Shown: positions 45,891 through 58,682 of the stretch, one piece after another
How the letters are laid out: each line of letters begins with the position of its first letter
Position numbering within the stretch: position 1 is the stretch's first letter
Assembly (NCBI GenBank): GCA_025200525.1
Contig: JANUSC010000050.1
Span: forward strand, 620,001 to 684,000
DNA from: Camellia lanceoleosa
Lineage: Eukaryota; Streptophyta; Magnoliopsida; Ericales; Theaceae
Length of the DNA: 64,000 nucleotides
Reading direction: 5' to 3'
Made by a program: the position numbers and the translations under genes
The notes under the pieces: model-generated
What the model was told of the DNA's origin: nothing
The model's database searches: none
Seen by the model: the letters and a program-made list of their open reading frames with translations, nothing else

Positions 45891-47026
45891 TATCAGTTCG
45901 TAAAAGTCACTTTTTGGATCACTTTTTCATTTCTCTCTCTAAACATTCGAAAAAGCCTAGATCTAGAACTTCTCTCTCTAGAACTCTCATTGTCTTTACA
46001 AATACACCTTGATCTAGTGGTTTCTCAACCATGGCCCTTTGGGAAAATGGGTAGAGATTGCCTAGGGCTTCCATTTAATCTGAGCGGATCGTGTTTTCGT
46101 CACCAGTGGATTTTTGAATTTTCTCCTCTTTGCTCCAAGAGGTAGGGATTCTTGAGCTTCTTTTCAATACTTCCCTCTAGATAGACTCGTGGTACTTTTT
46201 ATTGCATTAAAAGTGTGATTTTCATGTTTAAACTCATTAAACACGTTTGGGTTGGTTTGGGTTTGAGTTAGTGAGTTTGTGATTTGGTTTTGTCGGTTGT
46301 TACGGGTTGTTGTTATGTTGAGATGTCGGGTTAGGAAGCCTTGGCTTCTAACTAAGGATTTGTGGATAGAGAAGATGAGTAATGTTATGTAAATGGTGAG
46401 TTATGCCTATTATAAATAGTTTGGGGGTTTTGGGGAATGACAATAAATTGAGTATTTGGGTGTGTTGAAAATGTGTGGACTTTGGAGTTATGTTTCAAAA
46501 CAAATGGATATTTTGTTAACTCTTTTATAAACTAGAGAATGGGAATTTAGTTGTACTTAATTAATGTTTTGGATTATGAGATTGTTGTCTAGAGTTTTGT
46601 CCTTAACCATCGGTGGAGAATGGTATTGCTTGTTGTTAGATATAGGTTATGAGTACTACTGTAAGGTGAGCAATGTAATGTAAGATGGTATGTTGTTGAT
46701 TGTAAATGGACATTATGAATAGACAATTTCATTGTTGAGTTATGGATTGTGTTGTTAAAGAGGTAATTGGAACGTGTATAAATGTTGTTATGTTATGAGA
46801 TGGTCGTTGGATAGTATGATTTTAGTGTTTAGTAATTCGTATTGTGTTTTGGAAACATTTTTAAAATGTAAGAAAACTCGTTGTTGAATGGCGGTGCATG
46901 GAGCACATTTTGAAGGAAGTGGGTTAATGCATTTAACTTTAATAGTCGGGATTGTGATAATTGGGTTAGGTGTATTTATTACACCCATGTATTATTGATG
47001 TTGGTTAGCTTGTTATGCTTTTAATG

Positions 47027-47265
47027 TGTTGTTTGAGGGTCCATTTTCTGCCGTATTGAGCTGGAAAAACGTGGTGCCTTGACAAAGGTTTCCTCGTCCT
47101 TTCTGGTTTGCGCCTAGTAAAGTGTGAAAGGGGGTCCGTTTCCCACCGTATCAGAGCTGGCAAAGCGTGGCATCTTGTGGTAGGTTCTTCGTCCTTGTGG
47201 TTTGCACCCGGTAAAGTATGACCTGAGGGGCACCTCCTTTCGGGTGAGGCCAGTAAAGTGTTATG
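47027..47265. repeat. ~95-bp repeat in the solo LTR
   Basis: Two copies and a partial third of a unit containing GGGTCCATTTTCTGCCGTAT, GAGCTGG, CGTGGTGCC and GTTTGCGCCTAGTAAAGTG. Confidence 0.75.
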
Positions 47266-48115
47266 TGTTATTTGTGTTGTGGAATCTGCCATCCGTGCTG
47301 TATGCCGGTGTAGATGAAATTGGTCATATGTATTATTCTCGGTTATTTATTTTTAAATATGTGCGTTATTGGTTTTTCGTGTTATGGTTGTCTTTTAATC
47401 CTTGGGCCTATGGCTAGGGAAGATAGTTGATGTATTGGTGTGTAGATGAGTATGATGTAGTAATATGTGGAGTTAGGTCATGACTTGTATATGTGGTTGT
47501 GTTTTCAGAACAAATGTTCAAGTGAAATTTTGTTATGTTAACATGGAGGGTTTTATCGAAAGAATAATAGGGTTTTGAGATGTGTGTTGGAAGCTAAATG
47601 AGAATTTGTAAGAGAAGCAATCTGTGCTGAGTAAAGAGGAACTTTTTGGGAGAAACATATCTATATGAGTATACTTTTGGATATTACTGTCACACTACTT
47701 ATATGGTATATCATGGTGCATACATGATCATTTTTATCTATATATAGTGATTGGTTAGGATCTTTGGGATCTCTACTGGGCTTAGTTCTCATCCCACGTG
47801 TTGACATACTTTTCAGGTACAAGGCTGGAGGATTGTTCATGACTTGAAGTCTATTAATTGTTAGCCACGGAGCCCTTTATTTGTTGGCCGAGTGCCATGT
47901 ATTGTACAAGGGTAAATCCCTTTTGTTTTTATTTATTGTTATTCAATGTAAACCTAAGGGTATTGTACCATGTCTTATTTATATATCCTCAACATTGTTG
48001 TGAGAGAATGTTACTATTTATTTCGTACTTGCTCCTGAATGGATGCAATCTTTTTAAATGGTAATAATGTAAGGATTTGGTAATGAATTCGGGTAATAAA
48101 AGACGGGGCGTTACA

Positions 48116-48940
48116 GCTCATCTACATTCGTGGAATTTATTATTTTCTAACTTGATTATGTGTGCTACCTCATGCCTTGAGATAATACATATGTCACGTG
48201 TTAGTAGTCGAGCCTATAAATGCATTTTGTGCATGTATTGCATTAGTTATCTGTATATAGGATCATGCATATATTTCTAACATATTATTTTGGTTTATCA
48301 TGGAGTACTAGGTGATTTTTTTTTTTTTAATTTTAGCATCCTGTATGTACATGTTATTTATAATATCCATTGTTATACCATGAGGCAAGATGCTTAACTG
48401 AAATATACGTATAAATGCCATGGATAGAGGTTGTGTTGCTTGTGTTGGAATGCAGTTGATTCTTATGCTTCTGAGTTCATTTTTTTTATTCCGAGTTGTA
48501 CAAAAGACTTTTCAAAACGCATGAAATCAAAGCATAACCAAAACAAATTCCGCAATCTATATTTGAATGTCTGAGATAGTAATGTTAGCATTATTAATAA
48601 CCGAAACATGAGCATATGGTGATAATAAAACTCATATCATGACTTAGTAGAGGCCGATCTTTTGATCAGGTGAGCGAGAGTGCTCAATTAATGACCTTCC
48701 CCCCGTCCCCCCATATCTAAGTTCCTAAGCCGAGAAAAGTTTTCTTAAAAGATTAGGTGGTGACTCTGAGGTCTAGTGATGTAGTCCACTTTCGGCAAAT
48801 GTTTGCAATAAAATGAATTTTCTGTGAAAGTTGCTGGATTTGGACTCTCATTTTCTATTTCACATTGCATTAGTGAGACTAGATCAGAAGTCTGAACTGT
48901 TGAGCGCGCTTGGTAACCCCCCAAAGCATCCGTCAATGTT
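48116..48940 (+). mobile_element. Element G 3' LTR, second part
   Basis: Continues after the solo LTR. From 48640 it reads TTAGTAGAGGCCGATCTTTT, GGTGAGCGAGAGTGCTCA and GACCTTCCCC, which is element F's LTR (28140-28080 reversed) in recognisable form. Towards 48900 it still resembles the end of F's LTR (GCTGGATTTGGACTCTC) but I cannot find a clean terminal CA. Confidence 0.7.
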
Positions 48941-49842
48941 TCTTTAAATTCTTTTTTAAAAAAAAGACTAAGCACATATGTCTCAAAAAGATAGAATGGA
49001 TTCGATAGAGACCAAATGAGGATTTCTCTTCATTACCCAAGTTTATTAATATTATTCTATCCATTTCAAGTTTGGCTTATCTTTCTTCTTCTCATTCAAT
49101 TAGATCTTTCTTTTTCCCTTCATTACTCAAATGTTGGCTATCTTTCTTTTTCTCATTCAAAAAGATACAATGTCCATAGAGCTGTGCAGACTTATATGGG
49201 ACATGAAATTTAAACTTATAGTTACATATACAATGTCGTCATTCTAGTGTTAGCCCATTGTCACATGTATAGATAGAACAAAAAGAGACTTCTCCCTATT
49301 TCATATTACACAAAAATTGTTCAAAATAAAACAAAATAAAATAAAAGCTTAAGACTGGTTCACAAAAACTTGACCATAAACATATATCAAGAAACTCCTT
49401 ATGAGGCACTGTGGTTGGCTGACAGAACTAATCTAGACTGGAAATCTCAAGCCTGGTTACACGCCTGATCACCTACATACATATCTAAGTAATGAGCTCA
49501 TAATAGATTCAGAAATCAAAATTCAGACCAGAAACAGATTCTTATACACATTTAGATTTGTAAACAGTTATATGTGGTACATCCATTAGCTAACATATCA
49601 GATTTATTATAAAGACCCACGTATAGAGTAACAGATCAGATTAGTCATGAAGACTCACGTGCAGAGTAATTGGTCATAAAGACCCATGTTCACATGAGAT
49701 GGTCATTAAGACTCACGTGTAGATCAGATAGTTGATTATGCATAATCAGTTCCATTAATGGAACCCACGTGAAACTCTGGTACCAAGTAACAGATAACAA
49801 ATAATAGATATCAAATACAGATGCTAAGAATGCCATGAATAC
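48941..49842. other. Unassigned stretch with a short CACGT-bearing repeat
   Basis: No gene seen. At 49590-49760 there are about four copies of a 40-50 bp unit with AAGACTCACGTGNAGA and AGATCAGATTAGTCAT. At 49775 a sequence CTCTGGTACCAAGT resembles a minus-strand initiator tRNA-Met PBS (CTCTGATACCAAGT), possibly a relic. Confidence 0.4.
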
Positions 49843-52540
49843 CGTGAGGCCCCTGAAAATTTTATTTTTTTTTAAAGTCCCTTACTTTTAAATTATTTCT
49901 TTGAAGTCCCTCAATTTCTTAATTAATTGCAATTTTAACCCTAGGATCAGAATACATGCTCCAAATGAAAACTCGCAAACCCTAATCGATTTTGGTAATA
50001 ATACCTTAATACTGATTAATTGACTCCCTAAATATAGAATTACCCTTTGAAAAACCTAGGTTTTTCCAGTTTTTATCACGTTCGCCGATTGATCGCCTTT
50101 TTCTTCCAAACAAGAAATTCAAACCGAATTAGATTCTCTAACCCTAATTTAGTTTAATTCTATACTAAAATAAATGTTCCAATTCATAAATTAAACCCAA
50201 GCCCTCACATTTTTATTAAATCAATTGACCCCAAACAAGTACTAATATATTTATATATATACACTTGTGCTTTTAACCTTATTTTATACACGATATTTTG
50301 AAAATTTCAACAATTGTACACAAGAAAAAAAATAAAAAAATTGCCTCAAATCACCCCACATGGCTGGCCACCCTAGGGAAGATTAATATATACAACTTTT
50401 TCAAACTATATCCATAAATTCAAGGAAAAAGTTTGCCAGTACCCCAAAAATATGGAACCATGCCTCCACCTTAAGTCCAATCCTAACCAAAGCCTTACCA
50501 AATCATGATTAATGGTACAATTAAGGCCCCTAATCATTCACTATTCCATTAGGTTCCAAGTAAATCCAAAATAGCCTATCCATTTCCAACCAATGGACAC
50601 TTTAGACCTTTTGCACCAATTTTATTATAAAAACCACCTCTCCCTTATCATTTTGCACACGAGAAATCTTATACAAACACCCCATTCAGCTAAGAGGGAG
50701 AGAATGGCAGAGAGTGAGCTTGGTGGAAGAAAGGAAAGAAAGAGAATGTCTTGTTAGTTAACTAACCAAGCCTCAAGTAAGCCACATCACCGTCTCTCCT
50801 TCTATTTCCTTTTCCAAATACATGTTATTAGAATCTTGAAATCATATTTTAAGATGTGTTATAATGGTGTTCGTGTATTCAAAGTTGATGAATTGGGCTT
50901 TAATCCTTCTTCTATTCATATTTCCTTTTAATAGATGCAAAACTACCTTTTTCTTCCCATATCTCACATTTTTTTAAGGCATACCATCACTCTAAAAATC
51001 TGAGTTATTGATACATTATTTAGTATGTTTTCATCATAAAATAAGTGGAAAATTTCCCTAGTTGGCCTCTTTTCTCACCAATATTCTTATTTTGAGTATT
51101 GTGCATAAAAAACTTGTTTTACAGCCAACTTTCAAAATTTCTAAAAAATGAAGAAAACCCTTCTAGACCTCTTTTTTTTTATGTCAAAATATTCTTTAAG
51201 GAGTTATCTTTCAAGAAAAATGGGTTTCATTGAAAAAGAGTGAGCGGTTTGTAAGAAAATCCAATTTTTGTAATAGTCAACGAATCTGGACAGCGCTGGA
51301 GTTTTTCTTAAATAACTAAAAATCTAGAAAACCTATTCCATTTCCAAAACATGTTCTAAAAACAAGATTAAATTCTCTACGAACCATAGCAAGGCCAAGT
51401 TCGAGAAAAATCTGAAATAGACCTTTTGATTTTAACCTTTAAGTACTAAATTTGGAAATTTTGTTTTGCATTAGTATTTTATGCTCTTGTGTTCATGTAT
51501 ATGCTTATTAGTATATGATCATGTCTTGGTATGATATTACATATATCATGGTTATATAGCTTTTATTTTATTCCTTTGATGATGCTCACATTTATGCAAA
51601 TTTATTCCTTTGTTACTTGCTTGTACTAACTAACTTAAAACGCTAATCTAAATGGAAAACTTAATGGGGTGGCTAATGGGGTTTTGATCACATGAGTATT
51701 ATTATGAGATAAATTTGTGTTCAAATTGAATTGGTTAGCGGGACATATTCCCTTTTGAAAGTTAAAGTCTTGCGCAAGTAGTTGTTCGGAACCCTTGAAC
51801 GAAGCGGTTGTATTCGGACCCTAGGTGGTTTGGTGTGAGGGGGGAATGGGCAAGACCCTATTTTATTGTCTCTTTTGAGGTCCTTAGTTGGCGCTACGCG
51901 GTATGCAACCATTGGTAGGCATCCGAGGTAAGGTTTGCAAAGCAGCAAAAGAGAGGGTATACCGAATAATCCGCATCCGATTCTTGGGGTTGGGAGGATG
52001 AAGTCTCTTTGGGGGATTTCTAAACTACTAACGACTAACCTTGTAACCTTGGTTATTTACTTGAATGTCATGTTCTTTTCCCCTATTGTTGTAATTGCTA
52101 TTGTGTATTAGATTGGGAAAAAGGAACAAGATGTGTGTATGTTTACTGGGTATTTAAAGCTCACGGCATATCATGCCAAGTGCCGAAGAGGAGCCTGCAG
52201 TAGAAAACGATGAGCCGAAAACCTTCGAAGACTTTTGGCTATCCTAGAGAAGTTAGAAATTTCTTTTTGTGTTTTGTATAGTCCATCTAGAATTTTATTT
52301 TTGGATGTAATATTGATGCAACTAATTTTTGTAACCAAGTACATTCCGTATCTATTCTCTTATTATTATTATATGCTTGCCTTTTTAAAAACCAATATAT
52401 TCCCGTACATTGCTTATGACCTTGTGTCAATGCCTTTTAAGATTTGTCCAAATGGTAGTGCGCTATCTAAGAAAGTTGGACTTCAAAAGGAGGCTAATCT
52501 GACTCCTCCAGCTATCTAAGACCTTACTTGGTCATTGGCC
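49843..52540 (+). mobile_element. Possible LTR of an unidentified element (H)
   Basis: It begins GTGAGGCCCCTG, a start seen in other plant LTRs, has a TATA-like TTATAAAAACC at 50625, then CTTATACAAACACC and a GAGAGAG tract arranged as downstream of the TATA box in LTR C, and towards the end ATTTTTGGATGTAATATTG. No clear terminal repeat or target duplication was found. There are no genes in it. Confidence 0.35.
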
Positions 52541-52648
52541 ATAGGACTCGTTAGTGACTACATTTCATAAATTGGACAATCATTCATTCTAATCCGAAAA
52601 TAGAGTTTAACATATAGTCAGAAAATACATATAGAAAACATATCTTTA

Positions 52649-52660
52649 CACTACAACATA
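52649..52660 (+). other. Left terminal inverted repeat of the CACTA element
   Basis: CACTACAACATA. CACTACAA is the standard start of plant CACTA elements and the binding and cleavage site of the transposase. Confidence 0.85.
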
Positions 52661-52670
52661 TTGCACAATT

Positions 52671-53085
52671 GGCGACTAAAATTGGCGACCAAAGCAATTT
52701 TAGTCGCCATAAACAGTATATTGGGTGACCAAAATCCACTTTTAATCGCCATTCATTTACTGGTTTTAGCTACTAAACTCTTTTAGTCGTCGTATAGTAG
52801 TATTGGCGACCAAATTTACTTTCAGTCACTGTTGGCAACAATTTTAGGCTACTAAAATTCCATTTAGTCGCCGTATGATAACATTCTCCGACAAAATTTT
52901 TTTGTCACAAAAAATTGGGAGTATTTTGATGAATATTTGGTGACCACAACATGATTAGTCGTTGTATAATAAACATTAACGACGAAAATTTCAGTTTAGT
53001 AGCCAAAATCTGCTCTTTTTGGTGACCAAATTTTAGTCGCTGTTCACGACATTTGGCGACAAAAAATGGTTTAGTCGCTAAATCT
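52671..53085. repeat. Subterminal GGCGACTAAA-type repeats of the CACTA element
   Basis: About 16 copies of GGCGACYAAA or its complement TTTTAGTCGCC within 415 bp, in both orientations, often as facing pairs (for example 52684 and 52699). In En/Spm such subterminal motifs bind the TnpA protein; here that role is inferred. Confidence 0.88.
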
Positions 53086-54979
53086 TCGAATTTTTTTTAG
53101 AGAGAAAGTCATTAATATATTGGCGTTTATATTTAACAATGAAATATTTTACTTCTGTTTCACACACACACCAACATCCAGAGCACTCGATGCCAAACCT
53201 CAAGATCACGACCACCATCACGATCATCACCATCGCTGGCCACCGGCGCTCGCCACCACGACCACTGATTACAGGTATCTCTCTCTCATCTCTCTCCCTC
53301 TCTTTCGATCTATGTCTATCTGTTTGTATCTCCTTCTCGCTGTCTCTCTCATCCCTGCGTCTGATGATTTGTTTAGGGTTTTTAAATGTTTGTTTTCTTT
53401 CATTTTCTGTTCAATTCGTAATCAATTTTTAGGGCTTTTTCTGATTTCGTGAATGGGTGGTTGAAAGATTGTGGATTTCTGATTCTTCATTTTCTATTGT
53501 TCACCTATATGACCGAATGTGCCTCTGTTTTCTAGAATATTACAAACTAACCCTATATATATATATATAATCTAAAAATTTAATCAATTTAGCATTTGAT
53601 AATCCGAATGTGCCTCTGTTTCCGGGGGGGGGGGGAGATGTGATCTTCGAAACTCTATCAATTTAGCATTTGCCAACGCGATTCAGTTGGGGTTTTAAAT
53701 GCAAAACAAGGGTTGAAACTCCCACTTTCACTTTTGACACTACACAGATTTGGGCTTTTATCAGAACACTGGGAAGATGTTGATGGGGAAGCGTTTGACG
53801 CAGCTGTAGATGTTTGTATTGGTGAAATAAAGGTTCATAAAAATATTTTTTTATTTTTGGCTTTCTTGTGCCACAACAATAATTTTTTGTAAGAATTGAT
53901 TTTTATTTTTTATTGTGATTTTTAAGATCATCTGCGTTTAGTGAGATAGGTCTTAAGGAGACTGTGTGATACACAGGACTCAGTTCTCGCTTCAGTCTTG
54001 ATTTATGGTTATTGATTTAATTTTCATTTTTTATTATCTAATTTAAAATTGGTTCTGTATATATTTTTTGCCAACAATAATTGCAAAACTTAAAATTCAT
54101 ATAAAAAGATTACATTCTCTTAAATAATTTTGAAGAGCTCAATTGTGCTTTATCATGTAGTTTCAAAAAATAAAAATGCTGTGATGATTCTCCATTTTGG
54201 ATTTTTGCTTCTCCATTTCTGCTTTTTTTTTTTTTTTTGGAATTGAATGCTATGATTAGGTTAGAAAGTTAATATTAAGCCTCTCTGAAATGAAGTATCT
54301 TTATCTAGAAATGCTTGTACAATATTTTGCCAATTTGTTGGAATCTAAGGGGAAAAGGTATGAATTTAGATACTATCTATTGTAGGTGTCTAGCTTCTAA
54401 TAAAACCACGGACCATGTTTTATTGACATGCTCTTGTGACAATGTTATCCTTTTAGTTACATTGAATTTCGACCATTGTTATCTCCTAATTTAATAATGT
54501 ACAGAGGCATGAGTAGTTTCTAAGGTACATTTTTTTTACATTATATATTTATAGTTTAGTAAGCAAATTCATTGTTACAGTTCAGAGGTTCGATATCTCT
54601 CGGGCACTTTGGTGGAACTCCAAACTTTAGGCTAGCACCACCGAAGGAATTAGTTGAAAAGGCAAGTATTGCTTTGTCTTCTTTACATTCTTTACACTTT
54701 TTGGTTGTTTTGATGCCTTGCAATTTATTAATGAAAAACTTGTTTTCTGTACACCGTTGATTTGTAATTATAATCCAATTCTACCAAGCTCCTAACCAAC
54801 TATATGCAATTGACGAATAGGCAAATCATCCCGATCTGTTATTACTATTTCGGTAAACATCATAAAGCAATGCTAATCGAACCCTTAAACTTACTTAAGC
54901 TCTCTTCCATTACAGAGTACTTTTCCAAGTTGCCTTCCATTCTCATGTTAATCTTTGGTTCATGTGTACTGTTCCAATA
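53086..54979 (+). other. 5' untranslated region of the CACTA transposase gene
   Basis: No protein signal. A CA- and CT-rich stretch at 53159-53350 ends near ATTACAG|GTATCT (53277), a possible first-exon splice donor, and a T-rich tract precedes a possible exon at 54580-54660. There is a (TA)n at 53555-53570, a 13-base G run near 53623 and a long T run near 54225. Confidence 0.4.
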
Positions 54980-57900
54980 ATGGACAAGAGTTGGATGATG
55001 ATAAAAGATCGGCTCAAAAGTAAAGAGTATGTACAGGGTGTTCAGTCATTTATTGAGTTCGCTACGAAGAATTTAGGGCCGCATGATGAAATCCGTTGTC
55101 CTTGTGTTGATTGCTTGAACGGCACAAAATTTACTCCACACGTTGTACGATTGCACTTGATTCGAAGAGGAATCACAATTTCTTATTGAACTTGGGTGCA
55201 CCATGGGGAACATGTTCCCATGTTTCGTGATCATCCTACTATGCGAAATGATGATACCGAAAGCAACGAACCTGGAATGACAGACAATCACGAAAATATG
55301 GGTGAACTTCCTACCATGTTAGAAGAGATTTACATGAGTGGTCTTATGGATGATCATATCGACGAACAACATACTAGTTCGGAAAGGCACAATTTGTTTA
55401 AGTTAATGAAGTTGTTCGATAATGCTCAACGCAAAATATATCCAGAGTGTGAAAAGTTCTCCATCTTGTCCTTCGTAATTAAGATGCTTCATTTGAAGGT
55501 GTACAATAAATGGAGCAACAAATCTTTCGATATGGTTATGCAAGTTTTCAAAGACATTTTACCAAAGTGTGATGAAACTATTCCGTGGACCCTTTATGAA
55601 GCGAAAAAGTTCTTACGTGAATTGGGTTTGGGATATGAGGCTATTCATGCATGCAAGAATGATTGTACCCTATTTTGGAAGGACAACGCCACATTGGAGA
55701 ATTGCCCTACATGTATGGAGTGTAGATACAAGTTGAAAGACAAGGCCGGTAAAAAAATTCCACACAAAATATTGAGGTACTTTCCTTTGACACCGAGGTT
55801 GAAGAGATTATACATGTCGAAAAAAACAGCCACATTTATGAGATGGCACAAAGATAAGCGTGTGGATGATGTAGTATTACGACATCCAGCTGATGGTGAG
55901 GCATGGAAGGATTTTGATAGGTTGCATCCTACGTTCTCTGCAGATCCTCGGAACGTAAGGCTAGGGCTTGCCACAGATGGTTTCAATCCATTCGGAAATA
56001 TGAGTACATCGTACAGTATGTGGCCTGTAATCTTAATGCCTTACAATCTACCCCCATGGAAGTGTATGAAAGATCCATTTGTCATGATGTCATTGCTTAT
56101 TCCCGGACGATCCTCACCTAGAAGAGACATCGATGTTTACTTGCAACCATTAGTAGAAGAGTTAACTAATCTGTGGGAGCATGGTGTGCAAACATATGAT
56201 GCCTCGAATGGCCAAATATTTACAATGCATGCAGCAGTCCTTTGGACCATCAATGACTTCCCCGCATATGGTTCCTTGTCTGGTTGGAGTACAAAAGGTT
56301 ACTTGGCATGCCCTAATTGTAACATGGATGCTTCATCTCAGAGTTTGCGAAGTAAGATAGGGTATATGGGTGCTCGGCGGTACTTACCTGAGAACCATAA
56401 TTGGCGAAGAAGTAGGCTATTCAACGGTGACATTGAGAATCGGTCCAAACCCGTGGAGTTATCTGGAGAACAAATACTGCAGCAAATTAATTTGGGAACG
56501 TACAAGCCGTACGGAAAGCATCCAACCAACCAAAAAAGACAAAGGACTGAAAAGCCAAATCCAAACTGGACAAAAAGAAGCATTTTGTTTGACCTACCCT
56601 ATTGGAAAACACTTAAGCTTCGACATAACCTTGATGTCATGCACATAGAGAAGAATATATGTGACAATCTGCTTGGGACACTATTGAGCATAGATGGCAA
56701 GAACAAGGACACAGACAAAGCACGTTTGGATCTGGAGGACATGCAAATACGAAAGGAGTTACACTTGATAAGGCATGCGAATGGCTCTTTCGAGAAGCCT
56801 CCGACTTTGTACACATTGTCCTCGGTAGAGAGACAAGGGTTTTATGATTTCTTGAAATCGATTAAGTATCCCGATGGCTATGCGGAAAATGTATCCAATT
56901 GTGCCACCGCGAATGGTGTTAAGTTAGTTGGCCTCAAGAGTCATGACTGTCATGTCCTTCTACAACGACTTCTTCCCATTGGGATGCGAAGATACCTTCC
57001 TACCGAGATTGGGACCACATTGTTTGAGTTGGGAACTTTTTTCAAATAGTTGTGCTCAAAGACATTGTGGGTGACTGATTTAGAGAAATTGCAAGAACAA
57101 ATCGTACTTATACTTTGTAAGCTTGAGAAGATTTTTCCTCCTGCTTTTTTTGATGTCATGGTCCACTTGAAAATTCATTTGCCTTATGAGGCTATGCTTG
57201 GAGGGCCTGTGCAATATCAATGGATGTATCCTATTGAGAGGTATAACTACGATGGGGGTGCTTTTTTCATGTAAATATATTTCAATATGATCATACTAAC
57301 GATCAGGCTGATGTTTACATGTAGGATGCTCGGACTTCTTAAAGGATTCGTGGGCAATAAAGCTCGGCCAAAAGGTTCCGTTGCGGAGGGCTACATATCG
57401 AAAGAGTGCACGACATTTTGTTCAATGTATTTGGATGGAGTTGAAACGGTGTTTAACCGGGAAGAAAGGAACTATGATGGGGGTGACAATGGCCCGGGGT
57501 TGGAGATTTTCACTCAAAATGTTCGTCCTTTTGGTCAACTCCCAAGGGCAATTGATGTGTCCGTAACTGACCGCGAATTGGCCCATTGGTTTGTCCTACA
57601 CAATAATAGTTTGGAAGTTGACGAATATCTAGAGTATGATTCTTCATCATATTTGCAACATACATTTTGTACATGGTTTTTATTTTTTAAAGTCGTCATC
57701 ATTTCCAATTACTTATGAATTACATTGTATTAAGTAGGGAACACAAGCTCGTGTTGCAACAAACATATGGAAGTGATTGCAACATTGCAACGCGACAATG
57801 CAAAGAATTTCCTAAATGGTTCAAAGATCGCATAAGCTAACACTCGTTAGTGTATAGTTTGCAGATAACGTTACATTATTCTAAGTTTGAATTAACATGA

Positions 57901-58682
57901 CATACTTTCTTGTGTAGATGAACCAATTGTGAAATCAAAAGTCGCCCGAAGCAACCGATGAGATGTGGTCATTAGCTAATGGACCTAATGCCTTAGTGAA
58001 CACGTATTCGGGATGCATTGCTAATGGCGTCCGATTCCATACGATCGACCGTGATAACCATCGTAAATGTCAAAACAGTGGGTTGGTAGTGGAAGGCGAC
58101 CACGAAGGCCAATTGATAAAGTTCTACAGCTACCTTTGTAAAGTGTGGGAATTGACATATTTGTTTGGACATCGGGTTGTTTTGTTCCAATGTGAATGGT
58201 ATAACACCGGTAGTAGTCGAACTTTGCGTGTCGAACCACATGTGACAACTATTGACGTAAGAAGTCGATGGTATAAAGATGACTCGTTTGTGTTCCCAAG
58301 CCAAGTTCAACAAGTTTTCTATGTTCATGATACGAAGTTAGGGCCGAATTGGCGAGTTGTAGAAAAGTTTCAACATCGACGAATTTGGGATGTGCCAGAG
58401 GTGGATGTGCCAGAATTTGATGAAGTGTTGCAAGAAGATGAAACCACTACCGTTGTACCAACTGAGCCTATTGATGATGATGATGTTTTGCGTTGGGATG
58501 ACATCGAACCTGAAATTATTTCAATGGAAGTTTCTCAGTCCAAAAAACGTGTACAACCTGAGGGTGTTATGGATGATGCTTTCATCTGTGATGACGATGA
58601 TGAACTAACAATCGCGGGTGATGACGAAGAAGAAGATGAGATACAAAGTGATTTCGATATAGATACGGACCTAGAGTTTTAA
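54980..58682 (+). pseudogene. CACTA transposase (TNP2 / TnpD type) with DUF4218 and DUF4216 regions
   Basis: It would cut and paste the element by acting on its ends. ATG at 54980 opens MDKSWMMIKDRLKSKEY, the transposase-associated N-terminal domain with CPCVDCLN. The TNP2 core follows, with PWTLYEAKKFLRELGLGYE, CPTCMECRYK, RLGLATDGFNPFGNMS, YNLPPWKCMK, LDVMHIEKNICDNLLGTLL, then the DUF4218-type part (HLPYEAMLGGPVQYQWMYPIER, GSVAEGYISKECTTFCSMYL) and DUF4216-type VRFHTIDRDNHRKCQNSG. The tail is acidic. Introns at 57241-57324 and 57634-57737 are GT-AG and in phase. Stops at 55187-55189, 57047-57049 and 57930-57932 interrupt an otherwise continuous reading, each at a place where the family has a sense codon. 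Length fits the family. It is probably inactive. Confidence 0.9.

Larger units (their letters stand above)
45412..48115 (+). mobile_element. Solo LTR of the A family
   Basis: Inverse-oriented homologue of 754-2852: both share the GACCCGTTTGATGTTTTGGAT-type start region and the CTCGAGCG cluster. It ends GGGGCGTTACA at 48115 and starts TATAGCG at 45412, where TG has become TA. The five bases on each side are GCTCA (45407-45411 and 48116-48120). There is no PBS, PPT or coding sequence next to it, so it is the product of LTR-LTR recombination. Its length is 2704 bp. Confidence 0.92.

Noticed and set aside
54962..54980. Upstream in-frame ATG at 54962 as transposase start
   Set aside because: Family proteins typically begin at the MD(K/R)SWM position, which is the ATG at 54980; the upstream one cannot be excluded.
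57271..57324. Intron starting at GTAAAT 57271 in the transposase
   Set aside because: It would be 54 bp, too short for plants, and leaves extra residues; the donor at 57241 gives 84 bp and the expected MYPIER-to-LKGFVGNK join.
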